Shown piece by piece: positions 9,394 to 19,217 of a DNA stretch of 38,330 bases. Origin of the DNA: Phoronis australis (Eukaryota > Phoronida > Phoronidae). The DNA lies in assembly GCA_002633005.1 (NCBI GenBank), contig NMRA01000319.1, positions 1,918-40,247 on the forward strand. The letters are read 5' to 3'. Each line of letters opens with the position of its first letter. Position 1 is the stretch's first letter. The position numbers and the translations under genes are program-made. The notes beneath the pieces were generated by a model. The model saw nothing but the letters and a program-made list of their open reading frames with translations. It made no database searches and was not told the origin of the DNA.

Positions 9394-10339
9394 ATTTCTC
9401 GAAGGCATTCAATCGAATCCCACATAATTTACTCTTCCATAGATTGAAAAACATTGATGTGCATGGTAAAATTTTCAACATAATCCGCTCTATGTATAGT
9501 AAGTTGCGCACTTGAGTGAAAACTCAAGATGGTCTTACAGAGTTCTTTGATTGTAATGTTGGTACTCGCCAGTGTTGCATGATCAGCCTAATCATATTTG
9601 TGTTGTATCTAAATGAATTTCTGGATATATGAGTGTGAAAAGTAATATTAATAGCACATATCTCAGCGAACTAGTGCTAAGAGTTAACTCCCTACTGTTC
9701 GCAGGCGATATGGTGTTATGTCCGTCTACCGCCATCCACTTACAACGTATGCTTAATTGTTTGGCAAGAATTTTGCAAATCATGGGGCACGCTAGTAAAC
9801 TTGAAAAAACTTAGGTGGTCGTTTTCAGAAATGGTGGTCCCCTTAGACGATATGATAAATGGTTTTACAATGGAACATTGGTTGATGTGGTGCCTCATTA
9901 CAAATACCTTGGACTACTCATTACTCCAAAAGTTTCGTGGACCAAAGCCATTAGAGCCTTATCTGTTCAAGCAAATAAAGCTGCCTCTGCATCTCTTCGT
10001 TTTCCCCTGACATAATTTTATTACGCTAATCACTATCATGCGACCCCATCGGTACATGTATTTTACAATGGCACTTTACAACAAACTACGTACGACACGT
10101 ATGCCTACGTAGTCTATGAGTTACATCATGTCATTATACATTTAGCAGTGTAAGCAAGTAGCATATGTGTTTAGTTATGTCACAATACAAATGAATTTGT
10201 AAACACATCAGTTTTGACTATGCGGGCACCCTCCGTGCACATTATGTGATAAAGAGACCACTCCCTCTCTGGAAAACGTATCCGTATCTATAACTGTGTA
10301 TTGTTTAACCGAAGACAACGGATGCATATGGAGCACAAC
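9394..10339 (+). repeat. Second haplotype of the LINE end and flank (assembly duplication)
   Basis: After a single N at 9393, 9394-10070 matches 6964-7640 (offset 2430) with only two differences seen (7535 A versus 9965 G; 7601 T versus 10031 C). Then 10068-10339 matches 9121-9392 (offset 947). The pattern is two alleles placed in tandem and joined by an N, one with and one without the 1.48-kb segment. A real tandem duplication is possible but would not explain the N. The reverse transcriptase fragment here (FAGD, KYLGLLI) is therefore probably not an extra element. Confidence 0.85.
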
Positions 10340-12140
10340 TCTCAAAAAGTTTGTTTAAAATTTTTATAAGGGGTTGTGCGCAATCCATGCAACCGCACTA
10401 GATCAAACGATGGATACTTAAAAATTGTCATCGCTAAAATATCGCATTGTGTTGCAGAGCGCACACGTGTTCAAAGACCGAGAGTGGCACGCCGAATATA
10501 CAATGATACAGAGCGGAAAAGTCGTCAAGCAAGTTATGCGACTGTCGCCGGATTGTATAGAAATGGTAAGCTTAGGCAAGGCCGTCTTTGGCTGTACAAA
10601 ATAAATGGCGCGTTTTTTAACAATTTCAAGATAATATGACGAAATGCGTTACCAAGTTCAGACACAGTGGACAAGCAGACGATGTATCGATTTACTACCA
10701 ACAAAAACACCATGCAGCCTTCATTGAAAGCAATAATACCGTGCAGTATTTAAAACTGCTTTTCTTCAGTTAGTTGCCAATTGAGGTTGTGCCAAACAAT
10801 AATTCAGAAATCTGCAACAGCGTTTTTCGGATTTCTTCTTGATCATTTATATCAAACGAAATTTTGTCATGTTACTGACACCGTTATTTAGCTATGGATG
10901 CGTTTACTATTTTTTGTGCTGTAAAAAACAGTCAAGTGACGCAGTTGACAGCGCATTGTATAAGTCAAACATACTCTACAGTTTTTTTTTTACTTTTACT
11001 GAGATAAACTCTACACACGGTAGTTTTGTAGATATTTTTCTAAATGCGCAGATTAGTCGATAAGGCCTTTTTATTACCTCAAGCGACTTCAGCTCATAAA
11101 TCCTGTCTCGTATATTCCTTAACACGTTAGAGCTTGATTTCTCAGTTACCAATGCACGAAGATCAAAACCACCTGCGACTTGAGAGGTTAACCAATGCAA
11201 AAAGACGGCCCTTAATGACAAGCTTCGCATCGTTTCAAAATAAATCTAATTCCTTTTGTCGATTTTCTTCACTGAGATGAAAATGAAAGTGCCACGTGAC
11301 CAAGACTGTGAATGTGACATTCAAAATTGGTTACAGATAAACCGATGTGAGGCTTAGGAAGAAACGGGTATAGTTGAGAATCCATCTTGTTAAAAGGTTT
11401 GGCAGATTTCATGCCGCACTGACCAAAATGAAGAAGGTGAAGCTGCTTGCTGGAAAACGAACTAGTATCTGAAAACAGGATAAAAGCCCTAAAGTGCTTT
11501 ACCTCAGTCAGTGATTGAATTGATGTCAGATATGCGAATTTCCAATAAACTGCACTAGCAACTATTCGGAGAAAGGCCAACACCGTGTAAAAAATATGAT
11601 AAATTTAAGTAGATTTTTTTCTGGAAAGTGCTTGCCGGATCTCAAAATGAAACCAAAGTATTAATAAAGGTGAACGTTTTTTTCATAATTTGCCAGATAT
11701 TCAGAAAATTGACATAATTCATACACATCTGAATGAATGGATTTATTTATCAAAGTGAAATGTGTCAGGTATAAACAAATGACACCAGTATTTGAACAAT
11801 AACCCTCAGTCCATTGGGCTTAGAGACTGATAGCAATTAATTAATAATCACCGTCTGCGTTTCAAAAAATAATGCATTGCTCGTAAAAAACAGTTGTCTG
11901 AACAGATTAGCCATTAAAATTTTATTTTGCTTTTACATCGGAAGAAAAAGTCGAGATCGGCCAGGCAAAATGTTAGCCTCAGTATGAAAGTGTTCTTCGG
12001 CGGAAAATGACACAAAATAAAGTTCAACTTGTGCAACTTTGAAACTACATAGTCAGTATAGGGCCTAACTGACCTAGGCCACAGCTCAAAATTATAGATT
12101 ATTGACTTTCGCAGAGGTCAATTTGTTTGCTTTCATACGC
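10340..12140. other. No supported gene; AT-rich sequence
   Basis: Reading frames are short. One open stretch (+, 10376-10639) contains basic residues and a GT donor-like site near 10566, but it has no recognisable domain and atypical composition, so I do not call it. Minus-strand stretches at 10976-11583 also lack recognisable features. Confidence 0.4.
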
Positions 12141-12144
12141 CGTG

Positions 12145-12460
12145 GTGGCGTAGCCTAGCTAGTGTGAAAGTCTAATTGTTTTATATATCCATCCCAATGG
12201 GCACACCCAGCTTTCGATATGGAGGGACTCGAATTCCCGACGTTGTGGACCATTTGCCAACCGGAAAAACAAAAAAAACGGAGCACCTCTTTGAATTGCG
12301 CGTTTGCGCTTATTTAGTGGACTTTTGCCCCATTTTCTCAAACTTTTTGTCTCTCGAGGGCGACCCTTTTTGCTCACTTCACCAATGGGGGGAGGGGGGC
12401 TCGAACGAGCCCCCTGAGCCCCCCCCTCTGGGTGCGCGCATGTATCCGTAAAATAATTCA
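12145..12460 (+). repeat. Dispersed repeat, copy 2, with tRNA-like A-box head
   Basis: The part from about 12280 to 12455 is homologous, in opposite orientation, to 2745-2990 (shared TTTAGTGGAC, CTTTTTnnTCACTTCACC and the C-rich end with GGGTGCGCGC). Just upstream, GGTGGCGTAGCCTAGC (about 12144-12159) resembles a Pol III A box and GACTCGAATTCCC (about 12227) a weak B box, but their spacing (about 80 bases) is longer than in tRNA-derived SINEs. It may be a SINE-headed composite. The inverted GGGGGGCTCGAACGAGCCCC near 12395 is a strong palindrome. Confidence 0.55.
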
Positions 12461-12758
12461 TGGGATGGAAGAAAAACTCCATCCTCCCCCGGCCAGCTAC
12501 TGAGCCGCGCGGGGTGTTAGGGCTTCCGTTCCTATACATGCCACTACAGCTTGATCGTTTGGTCAGTCAGCTTCCACTTTTTATTCAAAATCGGCCATGA
12601 CGAGAAGATTCTGAAAAAAAAAACGTCCCAGAGATTCTCGAAATAGACAAAAGAACAATCGGTTATATTTTGGTAGACATGTTTTGAGCCGGAAACGTGC
12701 TTTCGCTAGGCGTAGTCTTTTGTTGGCGGTGTCTCACTTTCGATTTCGTGAATTATTT

Positions 12759-12770
12759 TGCGCATGCGTC
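12759..12770. promoter_or_regulatory. NRF1-like palindromic site
   Basis: TGCGCATGCGTC closely matches the animal NRF1 consensus YGCGCAYGCGCR. CpG-containing sequence follows to about 13270. NRF1 sites typically mark CpG-type, often bidirectional promoters of housekeeping genes. TATDN2 coding starts about 2.4 kb downstream after an intron acceptor, so a non-coding first exon here is plausible but not shown. Confidence 0.45.
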
Positions 12771-12783
12771 TCTATGTGAGCGG

Positions 12784-13300
12784 TCATTTTGGTGAAAGGA
12801 ATGTCTTCTGCTTTTCGCTTATTCGTGTATTTATAGACAACATCTCATCCGGTGAACAAGGTAAAGTTTGTAGGCCTGCATGTAAACCGATATTTCTTGC
12901 AAGTTCATGAAATCGTTTTCGGCATTCTGCCATGCGCCATGTAGAGGGTGCTCCTCTCCTTGGCCTGCCGCGGGCTGCGGGCCGAGACAATTGTCGCAAC
13001 GTTGTTGATTGAGCTTGAGCCAGGTTGAGGCTCGAGCTGTTTACCATTCACGTCTTCACTGACAGCATCACCAGGCACATTCCTGATCAGGGATTAGCAT
13101 GGTCCTTCGGGCGCACCTGCTGATACAAATTGGGCCTTGCTTTAAGAAGTTGTGAGCGCTGGCCGAATTAAATATTGGTCCAAGGAACCAGGTTCCTAGG
13201 CTAGAGTGGTCTCTGCGCTGGATTTTGAGAACCTGATTGGCAGGGCAAATCGTGCCCCTAATTTTTAGCACGGGCGTCCTCAGGTTCTGTTCTTCCCCAA
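12784..13300. other. GC-richer segment, possible non-coding first exon region
   Basis: This stretch is richer in GC and CpG than its surroundings and has open frames on the minus strand (for example 13047-12784) that I cannot assign. A perfect interrupted palindrome GGAACCAGGTTCC is near 13181. It could be a CpG-type promoter and untranslated exon for TATDN2 or an unrecognised minus-strand exon. Confidence 0.3.
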
Positions 13301-15190
13301 TACACTATATATAATACTACAAGCATGACACTCCCGACCAGGAATTCCACGGGTGCTGAGTGTTCCGCACTTTAATTTGTACAAATTTTCCAGAAACAAG
13401 TTCAGCCTTGAACAATTAGTAATGAGTTTAAATTAACATGTATCAAGCAGGGATAACTTTAGGAGCGCATCTTGCGTCATTAATTGGCGCAACATTAATT
13501 TCATTGCCTCACTGTGGTGGTTTAGTAACTAAATGGGCCAACGGAGAAATTATGGCAAAAACTAGAATGACCGATAGGCCCTCCAAATTGGCCCATAGGC
13601 TGAAGGTCATGTGAGTCAGCCCATGTTTTCTGAAGTGATCCCTGACCAAGACCAAAGATTTAATCAAGGACATAACTTGAGCCCCTCGGTGGCTGCTATT
13701 TTAATGAAGTTACATATTCCCCAGTCATAATTTGGGTGACCTCACCTAAGGTTATCAAAGCTTATGGCGTGCTGTGAAAAAATTCACGGGGACAGAAAAA
13801 TAGAGTTTTGAATTCTCTCATAGATCTGCTTTATCTAGGGCATGGCACAAATGGGATGAATCACTTCAAAGAAAGTAAGCGCTTTGTGACAATTTTAACT
13901 ACAAAATATATTTTTGACACAAAGCAACTGAGCTCATAGCTGGAACTCGGCTACTGCAGCGCCATTGAAAGTGCATTCATGCAATTTAAAAACAATGACA
14001 CTTAGACTCATGGGTCTAAAGTGTGTACATAGTTTGATGTAGTATTATAGCCTTGAGTGCAGACTAAGGGTCTCCATGCTGTCTATGTCTTTACTTGAGA
14101 TAGCACTTGAAGGGGAGCCATCCTTGTATCACAAAAACATCCTTTGATTTAAAACAAGTTTAAGTCTTACTCAAATTGCTCCTGAAAGCTAGAAGTGATT
14201 TCAGAGTTCCCAGGACTTACTGTTACTATTTGAAATCATGCTCTGCAAGTAGGCTAATTGTCTCATGGGGTCAGTGTTTAACATACCGGGGTATATGGTC
14301 TAGGTAAGGTGAATGGTCGGCTCTCTGCAACCTTTTATTCCTGAGTCATCAACAAGTTGAGATCCTATAGCATTAAGTGGTTTTGACCAAGTTTGCGTCC
14401 TTCATGGAAGGCGGCTGGCCGGTACTGTATAGTACCTCTAAATTTGTAATGCAATACCAAAAACTCTTGTGCCCCATCCACCGAAACCGGATCATGTAAG
14501 TTAAGACACCATGAAAAAAAAATGCTGATCATCACGGACTTCAACTTTTTGGCCACATGAACCAATGGTAATTGCTGTTGCATGTCTGAACTTGACCTTG
14601 GAGAGTCCAACGTAGTTTGGTATAGGTGCAAACTGGCTGGATCATCTCCTATCAGGGTGAACAAGTGATTGTTAGTGACCTGTCAATTTTTGTTTTCTTT
14701 GAAGTTATATGCAGATTTGTGTGCAACATAGATGGCTAGATTTGTGCACCTCTGAAATTCTGGTTTCATTTGTCATTCTTTGGTACATTTATACTGGTGA
14801 CGGCCCGAATATCAATTAATTCCCTTTGTTTGACTCAAAGACTGAGGTCTATGACGTTCACTGCTTGCGTGTGTGTTGAACGTTGCAAATAAGATGTTGA
14901 AATGGTTACTTTTATGTACGATTTCCCGTTCTAGGTTTTCGACATAATTTCTGCAAAGCCAGACGAATGTTGGAGAAATTTGTAATCAGTTATCTTTTTT
15001 TACTATACTGATGGAAGTTGGCGTATTTCACAGTTCCCTGCAGACCTAATGAGCACAATCACATACTTTTCCCAACCAAATTTGGTTTCGAAAAAACTGC
15101 ATAATGATAACTTTAACTGTTTTGTCGTTTCCTGCTTTCACAAATTAAAATTTGTTTTACTGTGTTTATACAGTGTTGTTTTTAATTGTA
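13300..15190. other. No gene seen; probable first intron or intergenic sequence
   Basis: Frames are short and codon usage is not coding-like. A pyrimidine-rich acceptor (TTTTTAATTGTAG) at the right edge marks the entry to the first TATDN2 coding exon. Confidence 0.4.
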
Positions 15191-15191
15191 G

Positions 15192-15397
15192 CATGCTTAA
15201 TACTCAGAGAAAGCTGAAATTAAGACGAAGAGTTTTAGAAACACCTTCCACACGCGTCGATTCGGGGACTCAACTTAAGCAGCCGATAGCTTTTATTGGG
15301 CCAGTGATCCCACCGGAACTAAGTTGGAAATTGGACCAAAGCACCCCCAAAAAGGCAATCAATTGCAAGAATTTCACAAAAGGAAAAGGTTGGTATT
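15192..15397 (+). CDS. TATDN2: TATDN2, probable first coding exon
   Basis: An acceptor (TTTTTAATTGTAG) ends at 15191, and an ATG at 15193 opens MLNTQRKLKLRRRVLETP, a basic N-terminus, followed by PIAFIGPVIPPELSWKLDQ. Two donors would keep frame with the next exon (17924, phase 1): G/GTTGGT after 15388, or T/GTAAAG after 15397. The second has the better consensus. Assignment to TATDN2 rests on strand, phase and position rather than on recognisable homology, since the N-terminal half of this protein is poorly conserved. The ATG may not be the true start if a coding exon lies further upstream. The frame continues open past both donors to a stop at 15439-15441, but that extension is not recognisable. 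Confidence 0.55.
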
Positions 15398-15589
15398 GTA
15401 AAGTGAGGGAGTCTGGAGGTAATGTTTCTCTAGCTGTGTAGCCAGCAGGGCCTTCGTTCATCCGAGTGTAAGGTGTCTGTGTCTTCTGAGAAGGCATTTT
15501 TTGGGGTGAGGAGAAAATTCACCTTCAGCAGCATCCTCCCCATCACATGTGGGCTCTGCCTCAAGTAGCCAAAACTCAACGTTTTGCGC

Positions 15590-16640
15590 TCTTGTCACAT
15601 TTGTGGCCAGTTTTTCGCATTCACCTTTCTATCTTCCAAATCGCTTGGAGAGTTATGATGAAAATAGGCAGCTGTGCTCTTACTGAGGAGAACGCAGCTG
15701 ACGTTGATTTTCGGATGGGTTTCACTACTCTGGCACACCCTACTGGGGACTTTGTTTTTTCTTGTGTTCATACCTGTATCTCATTAAAACCATGAACATT
15801 GTATCAAGCGTCACCTATTGGTTTCCTGGAGAACTGTGTGTACAATCCTTTCCAAGAGCTTTGTGGTATTTGCCAGATATGTTAATGGAGCTGACAACAG
15901 ATGATGATGAGTTTCACTCCAATCAGACGATTATTGGCAATTTTATTTTTTATATTTTCCTTTGTATCTTCGCATTTCCTTGATGGATTTTCATGGAATT
16001 GGGCAAATAGGCTTTTAATAAGAAGGCAATGATGCATTATCATTTTCCAATGGATAAAATGGATTTTGTGCCACCTGGTAGCCTTTTTCATTGTGTTCGT
16101 TTTATGGCATCCACCTCTCTATCTGCGTACAGCTCAAAGGATCATTATGAAAATTTACAAATGTATTCCTGATGAGAAGGTCATGACTGAAGTTGACTTT
16201 CGGACTGGTCCGATTACTGTGCCATACCCTTGTGACAATTTTTGTTTTTTGTCTGTGGCAAAATCTCCTTAACCCTTTGAAGGAGCTTTGTGAAATATAA
16301 AATGTGTTCTTATGGGGCCTTAACAAGTGTCGAGCTGACCCTTGTGGCACGCTTACCTCTGTATCTTTGGTTTTCATTAAACAGCTTATTATTCATAATG
16401 TCAAATGACTTATTCTTATTAAAATGCATTTTCACGAAATTCAGCAAATAGGTTTCTATTAAGGAGACGACAACTCCTTCCCCATTTTCGGACAAATCTG
16501 ACGTTTTCTGTGCCACCTGGTATCCATTTAAAAATTGCTGCGTGTGATTTTGACTTCTGACTCTCTAGCTGCCAAACCACTCGTAAGAATCATTATGAAA
16601 ATTTATGGCTATTTTACGAAACTAAAAACTCACAACATTT
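15590..16640 (-). repeat. Decayed, inverted copy of the modular CTCF-like repeat
   Basis: About three units resemble the array at 34087-35640 read in reverse. Shared anchors include GTGCCACCTGGTAGCC (16069-16084), GTGCCACCTGGTATCC (16510-16525), AGGATCATTATGAAAATTTA (about 16139 and, similar, 16587), GACTTTCGGACTGG (about 16195) and GCAAATAGGtTTCTATTAAG (about 16445). The unit order matches the reverse complement of the array. It lies in the probable intron between the first two TATDN2 coding exons. Open frames across it are incidental. Confidence 0.7.
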
Positions 16641-17923
16641 GCAATGCTGTGGTGGGGGCATTTCAACACTCCACGTTGCTCTTGTGGACTAGATAAAAAT
16701 ATTTTTTTAATGGAACACAGGTGATTGCAGCTTTAGGTTTGCAGTGTTCACTTTTAGGGGATCAATGGAAAAGATTATGAAAAAATGACAAACTGTCCAG
16801 AAAAGGATATTTTCAAAAAATTTAAAAAGCGACTGTATAACTGCCTTGGTGCAATTAATGTGAATGTTCGTAACTATAACTTACCTTCTTGTAAAATTTC
16901 AACTGTTTTGGGCTTGGAAGGAGTAACAATTCCATATAGCGACTTACAATTTGCAGATGGTTGTAATTCAGAGGCATTCTTCAGTGGCAGTGGGCCATTT
17001 GAAATTGCCTAGTGTTTACTGCTGGGTATTGCTCTTTAAGTCATACTACTGTGTACAGTCCCAGTTGGCCTGTGTTAGTAATCAGGTTAACAAGGGGTTT
17101 ATGGTGCTGGCTGAGAAGATAATCGTTTTATTACTCCCTAAGTGTTTTGAATAGCCCAGCCTGAGGTGGATGATACTTACTTTGGCACAGGACAGCGTGG
17201 TGTTCTTTTATGAAAATGACTTGACCCACCCACAAATCAGACCTGACATTCAATTTTTGATATCACAAGTGCAGAAAGTAGGCAAGTTTAGACATGCGTG
17301 AGGTAGTTGCTGAACATGTCATGACATTGGTTTGTGGACTGTGTGGAACATTCACATATTAACCATAGTAAGATCACATCATTCTTTCTTATACAGCAAT
17401 CTTTTTTGATGGGATATCTACTGAGCAGGAGAAAGTTGTACCGGGATTTTCTGTAGATTAACCCATGGGCGTGTTTTTGGAAAATGAAAATTTTCAGGTG
17501 TTTTAGTAACACCAAATAAAGGCCTGTTAATTTATTTGGAAAATGGAGTCCATGTAAATGGAAAGCCATGGTTTTGATTAAGAGGTTTCCTGGGTTTGAC
17601 AGTTTTTACTTAAATTTTATGTTTCATAAATGCATAGTTTGACAACACTTTGTTCATTTTTAGAAATGATAAACGTTCTATGAAAGTGAATGTGTGACTG
17701 AAAAAGGTGATGCTGAGTGGGCTTTTAGGAAGAAATTTTATAATAACCGCCCCACTATCTGGACCTTTGACACCATGGGCGTTTATTTGGAAAATTATGC
17801 CCATGGGTGTTTCATCGGGTGGGCTTATCTACAAAAAATCCCAGTAATAATTATTAGACCCTATTCGACGCCTTTGTTGCCGCATTTTTTCTGCCTCACT
17901 TTACTATTGACCTGATTTTATAG
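16640..17923. other. Intronic sequence of TATDN2, no gene seen
   Basis: AT-rich, with short frames and local repetition of CACCATGGGCGTTTaTTTGG-like motifs near 17463 and 17771. No recognisable domain. It ends in the acceptor CCTGATTTTATAG at 17923. Confidence 0.5.
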
Positions 17924-17989
17924 CTCCCAAAAAGATGCACAGCCCTGAGGCCAGTCCTGTGCTTGGCTTGAAGTCTAGAAAATTGCAAG
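17924..17989 (+). CDS. TATDN2: TATDN2, small internal exon
   Basis: The exon is framed by a good acceptor (CCTGATTTTATAG) and an excellent donor (CAAG/GTAAGT). It is 66 bases long with phase 1 on both sides, encoding PKKMHSPEASPVLGLKSRK. The phases match both the preceding exon (ending on one codon base) and the next exon (19218, first two bases AA completing GAA). The Ser/Pro/Lys-rich composition fits the low-complexity N-terminal region of TATDN2. Homology alone would not identify so short an exon; the splice sites and phase do. Confidence 0.75.
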
Positions 17990-18698
17990 GTAAGTGTTTT
18001 TTTGATGAAGTCTATAACATCCTGAGGCATGTGGTGATTTAATAACTGTGACTACAGTGCAGCCTGTGTTGATGGCAAGTCCCATTGAACCAGTAGGTGA
18101 CTTATGTGGCGCAACTGTATATGGTGTTTATGTCTGAATCTTTGTTACTAATTGTGCAAACAAATGAACGATTAAATTGTTTAGTATGCAGTTTAGTTAT
18201 AAATAATAATTCATGCCGTGAACTTTCACAGTAATTAACTTGTTTTGTTTGGCCTATGTGGCTGCTGCAGCACCAGTGGTACAGTAGTTTTGGTCAAATT
18301 TCAGCCAGAATTCAATGAACAGATTCCAGTAACGAATTTAATTATGCGGTATATTGTCACGGTATTATGTGCTGGCACATTGTTGATTTTCGGCATTCTT
18401 CAACTTATTTTGAAAACTATTCACTTCTGATTAGTAAGCTATGTTTTGTCATCCACTGTCAACTTTTTCAAGGTTGGCTAATATAACGAGTGTCGCTTTT
18501 CAAGAAAAGAAAACGGTGGCATTACATGAGCCTGTGCCAGAATGTTGCTTGCAAATGTCAAGTAATTCCACTAAAGAATTATGATCATTTCGAGTCAAAT
18601 CTCTTTAGTCCACCATGACTTAGATTAGTGGTCAAGAATATTTGAAGCTACAAGTCCGTCAAACTGAACCGTAATTATACACGTTTGTCTACTTACAG
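17990..18698. other. TATDN2: Intron of TATDN2
   Basis: Flanked by GTAAGT at 17990 and a CTACTTACAG acceptor ending at 18698 (also CTACTTGCAG ending at 19217 in the second copy). No other feature recognised. Confidence 0.7.
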
Positions 18699-19136
18699 AA
18701 TCTGGGAGTAGTAAGCAGACAAATCCATTAGCCGGTGCTGCCACCAAGGGGATGAAAGGCCTGCTGAAAGATGCTTTACGACAGTCATCATATACCGAAG
18801 CAAGCGGCCAGGCAAGAGGGGAAACTGGTGCGAGGACTGATTTGCAATCTGGGGGTAATTTTGGTGGTGGTGGTTGTGGTGGCGATCGTGTTTGTGGAGG
18901 TTGGAAAGGAAGGAAAATAGTCAGCAGTCCGAAGTGTGAATATCGGAGGCACGACAACTCTGCTTTGAACTGTTCGTGGTCGTCTTGGAATAGTGAGGAG
19001 GGTGAACTAATGTCAAATGTTTCAACGAATTATCCGACATCGGATAACGATAGTTTCACGGCGGAGCCAGTGGAGGAAAGTGAGGGCAATTTGACTTTCT
19101 CACGATGTAATCTGAACGACTCCCGTCAGTTTGTGG
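18619..19136 (+). repeat. TATDN2: Allelic copy of the start of the large TATDN2 exon (assembly duplication)
   Basis: 18619-19136 matches 19138-19655 (constant offset 519, no indels), and the two are joined by a single N at 19137. I count about 11 substitutions in 518 bases (about 2%), several changing residues in a glycine-rich stretch. The copy contains intron end, acceptor and the first about 146 codons of the exon. It then stops at the N, so it cannot be a complete second exon. The likely cause is two haplotypes assembled in tandem. A predicted gene model using both would contain a false repeat. Confidence 0.85.
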
Positions 19137-19217
19137 NCTTAGATTAGTGGTCAAGAATATTTGAAGCTACAAGTCCGTCAAACTGAACCGTAATTATACA
19201 CGTTTGTCTACTTGCAG

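Noticed and set aside
9592-10015. A second LINE reverse transcriptase copy
   Set aside because: It is nearly identical to 6964-7640 and joined at an N, so it is an allele or assembly duplicate rather than an independent insertion.
10376-10639. Basic 87-codon open frame
   Set aside because: No recognisable domain, no supporting splice partners, and the surrounding sequence looks non-coding.
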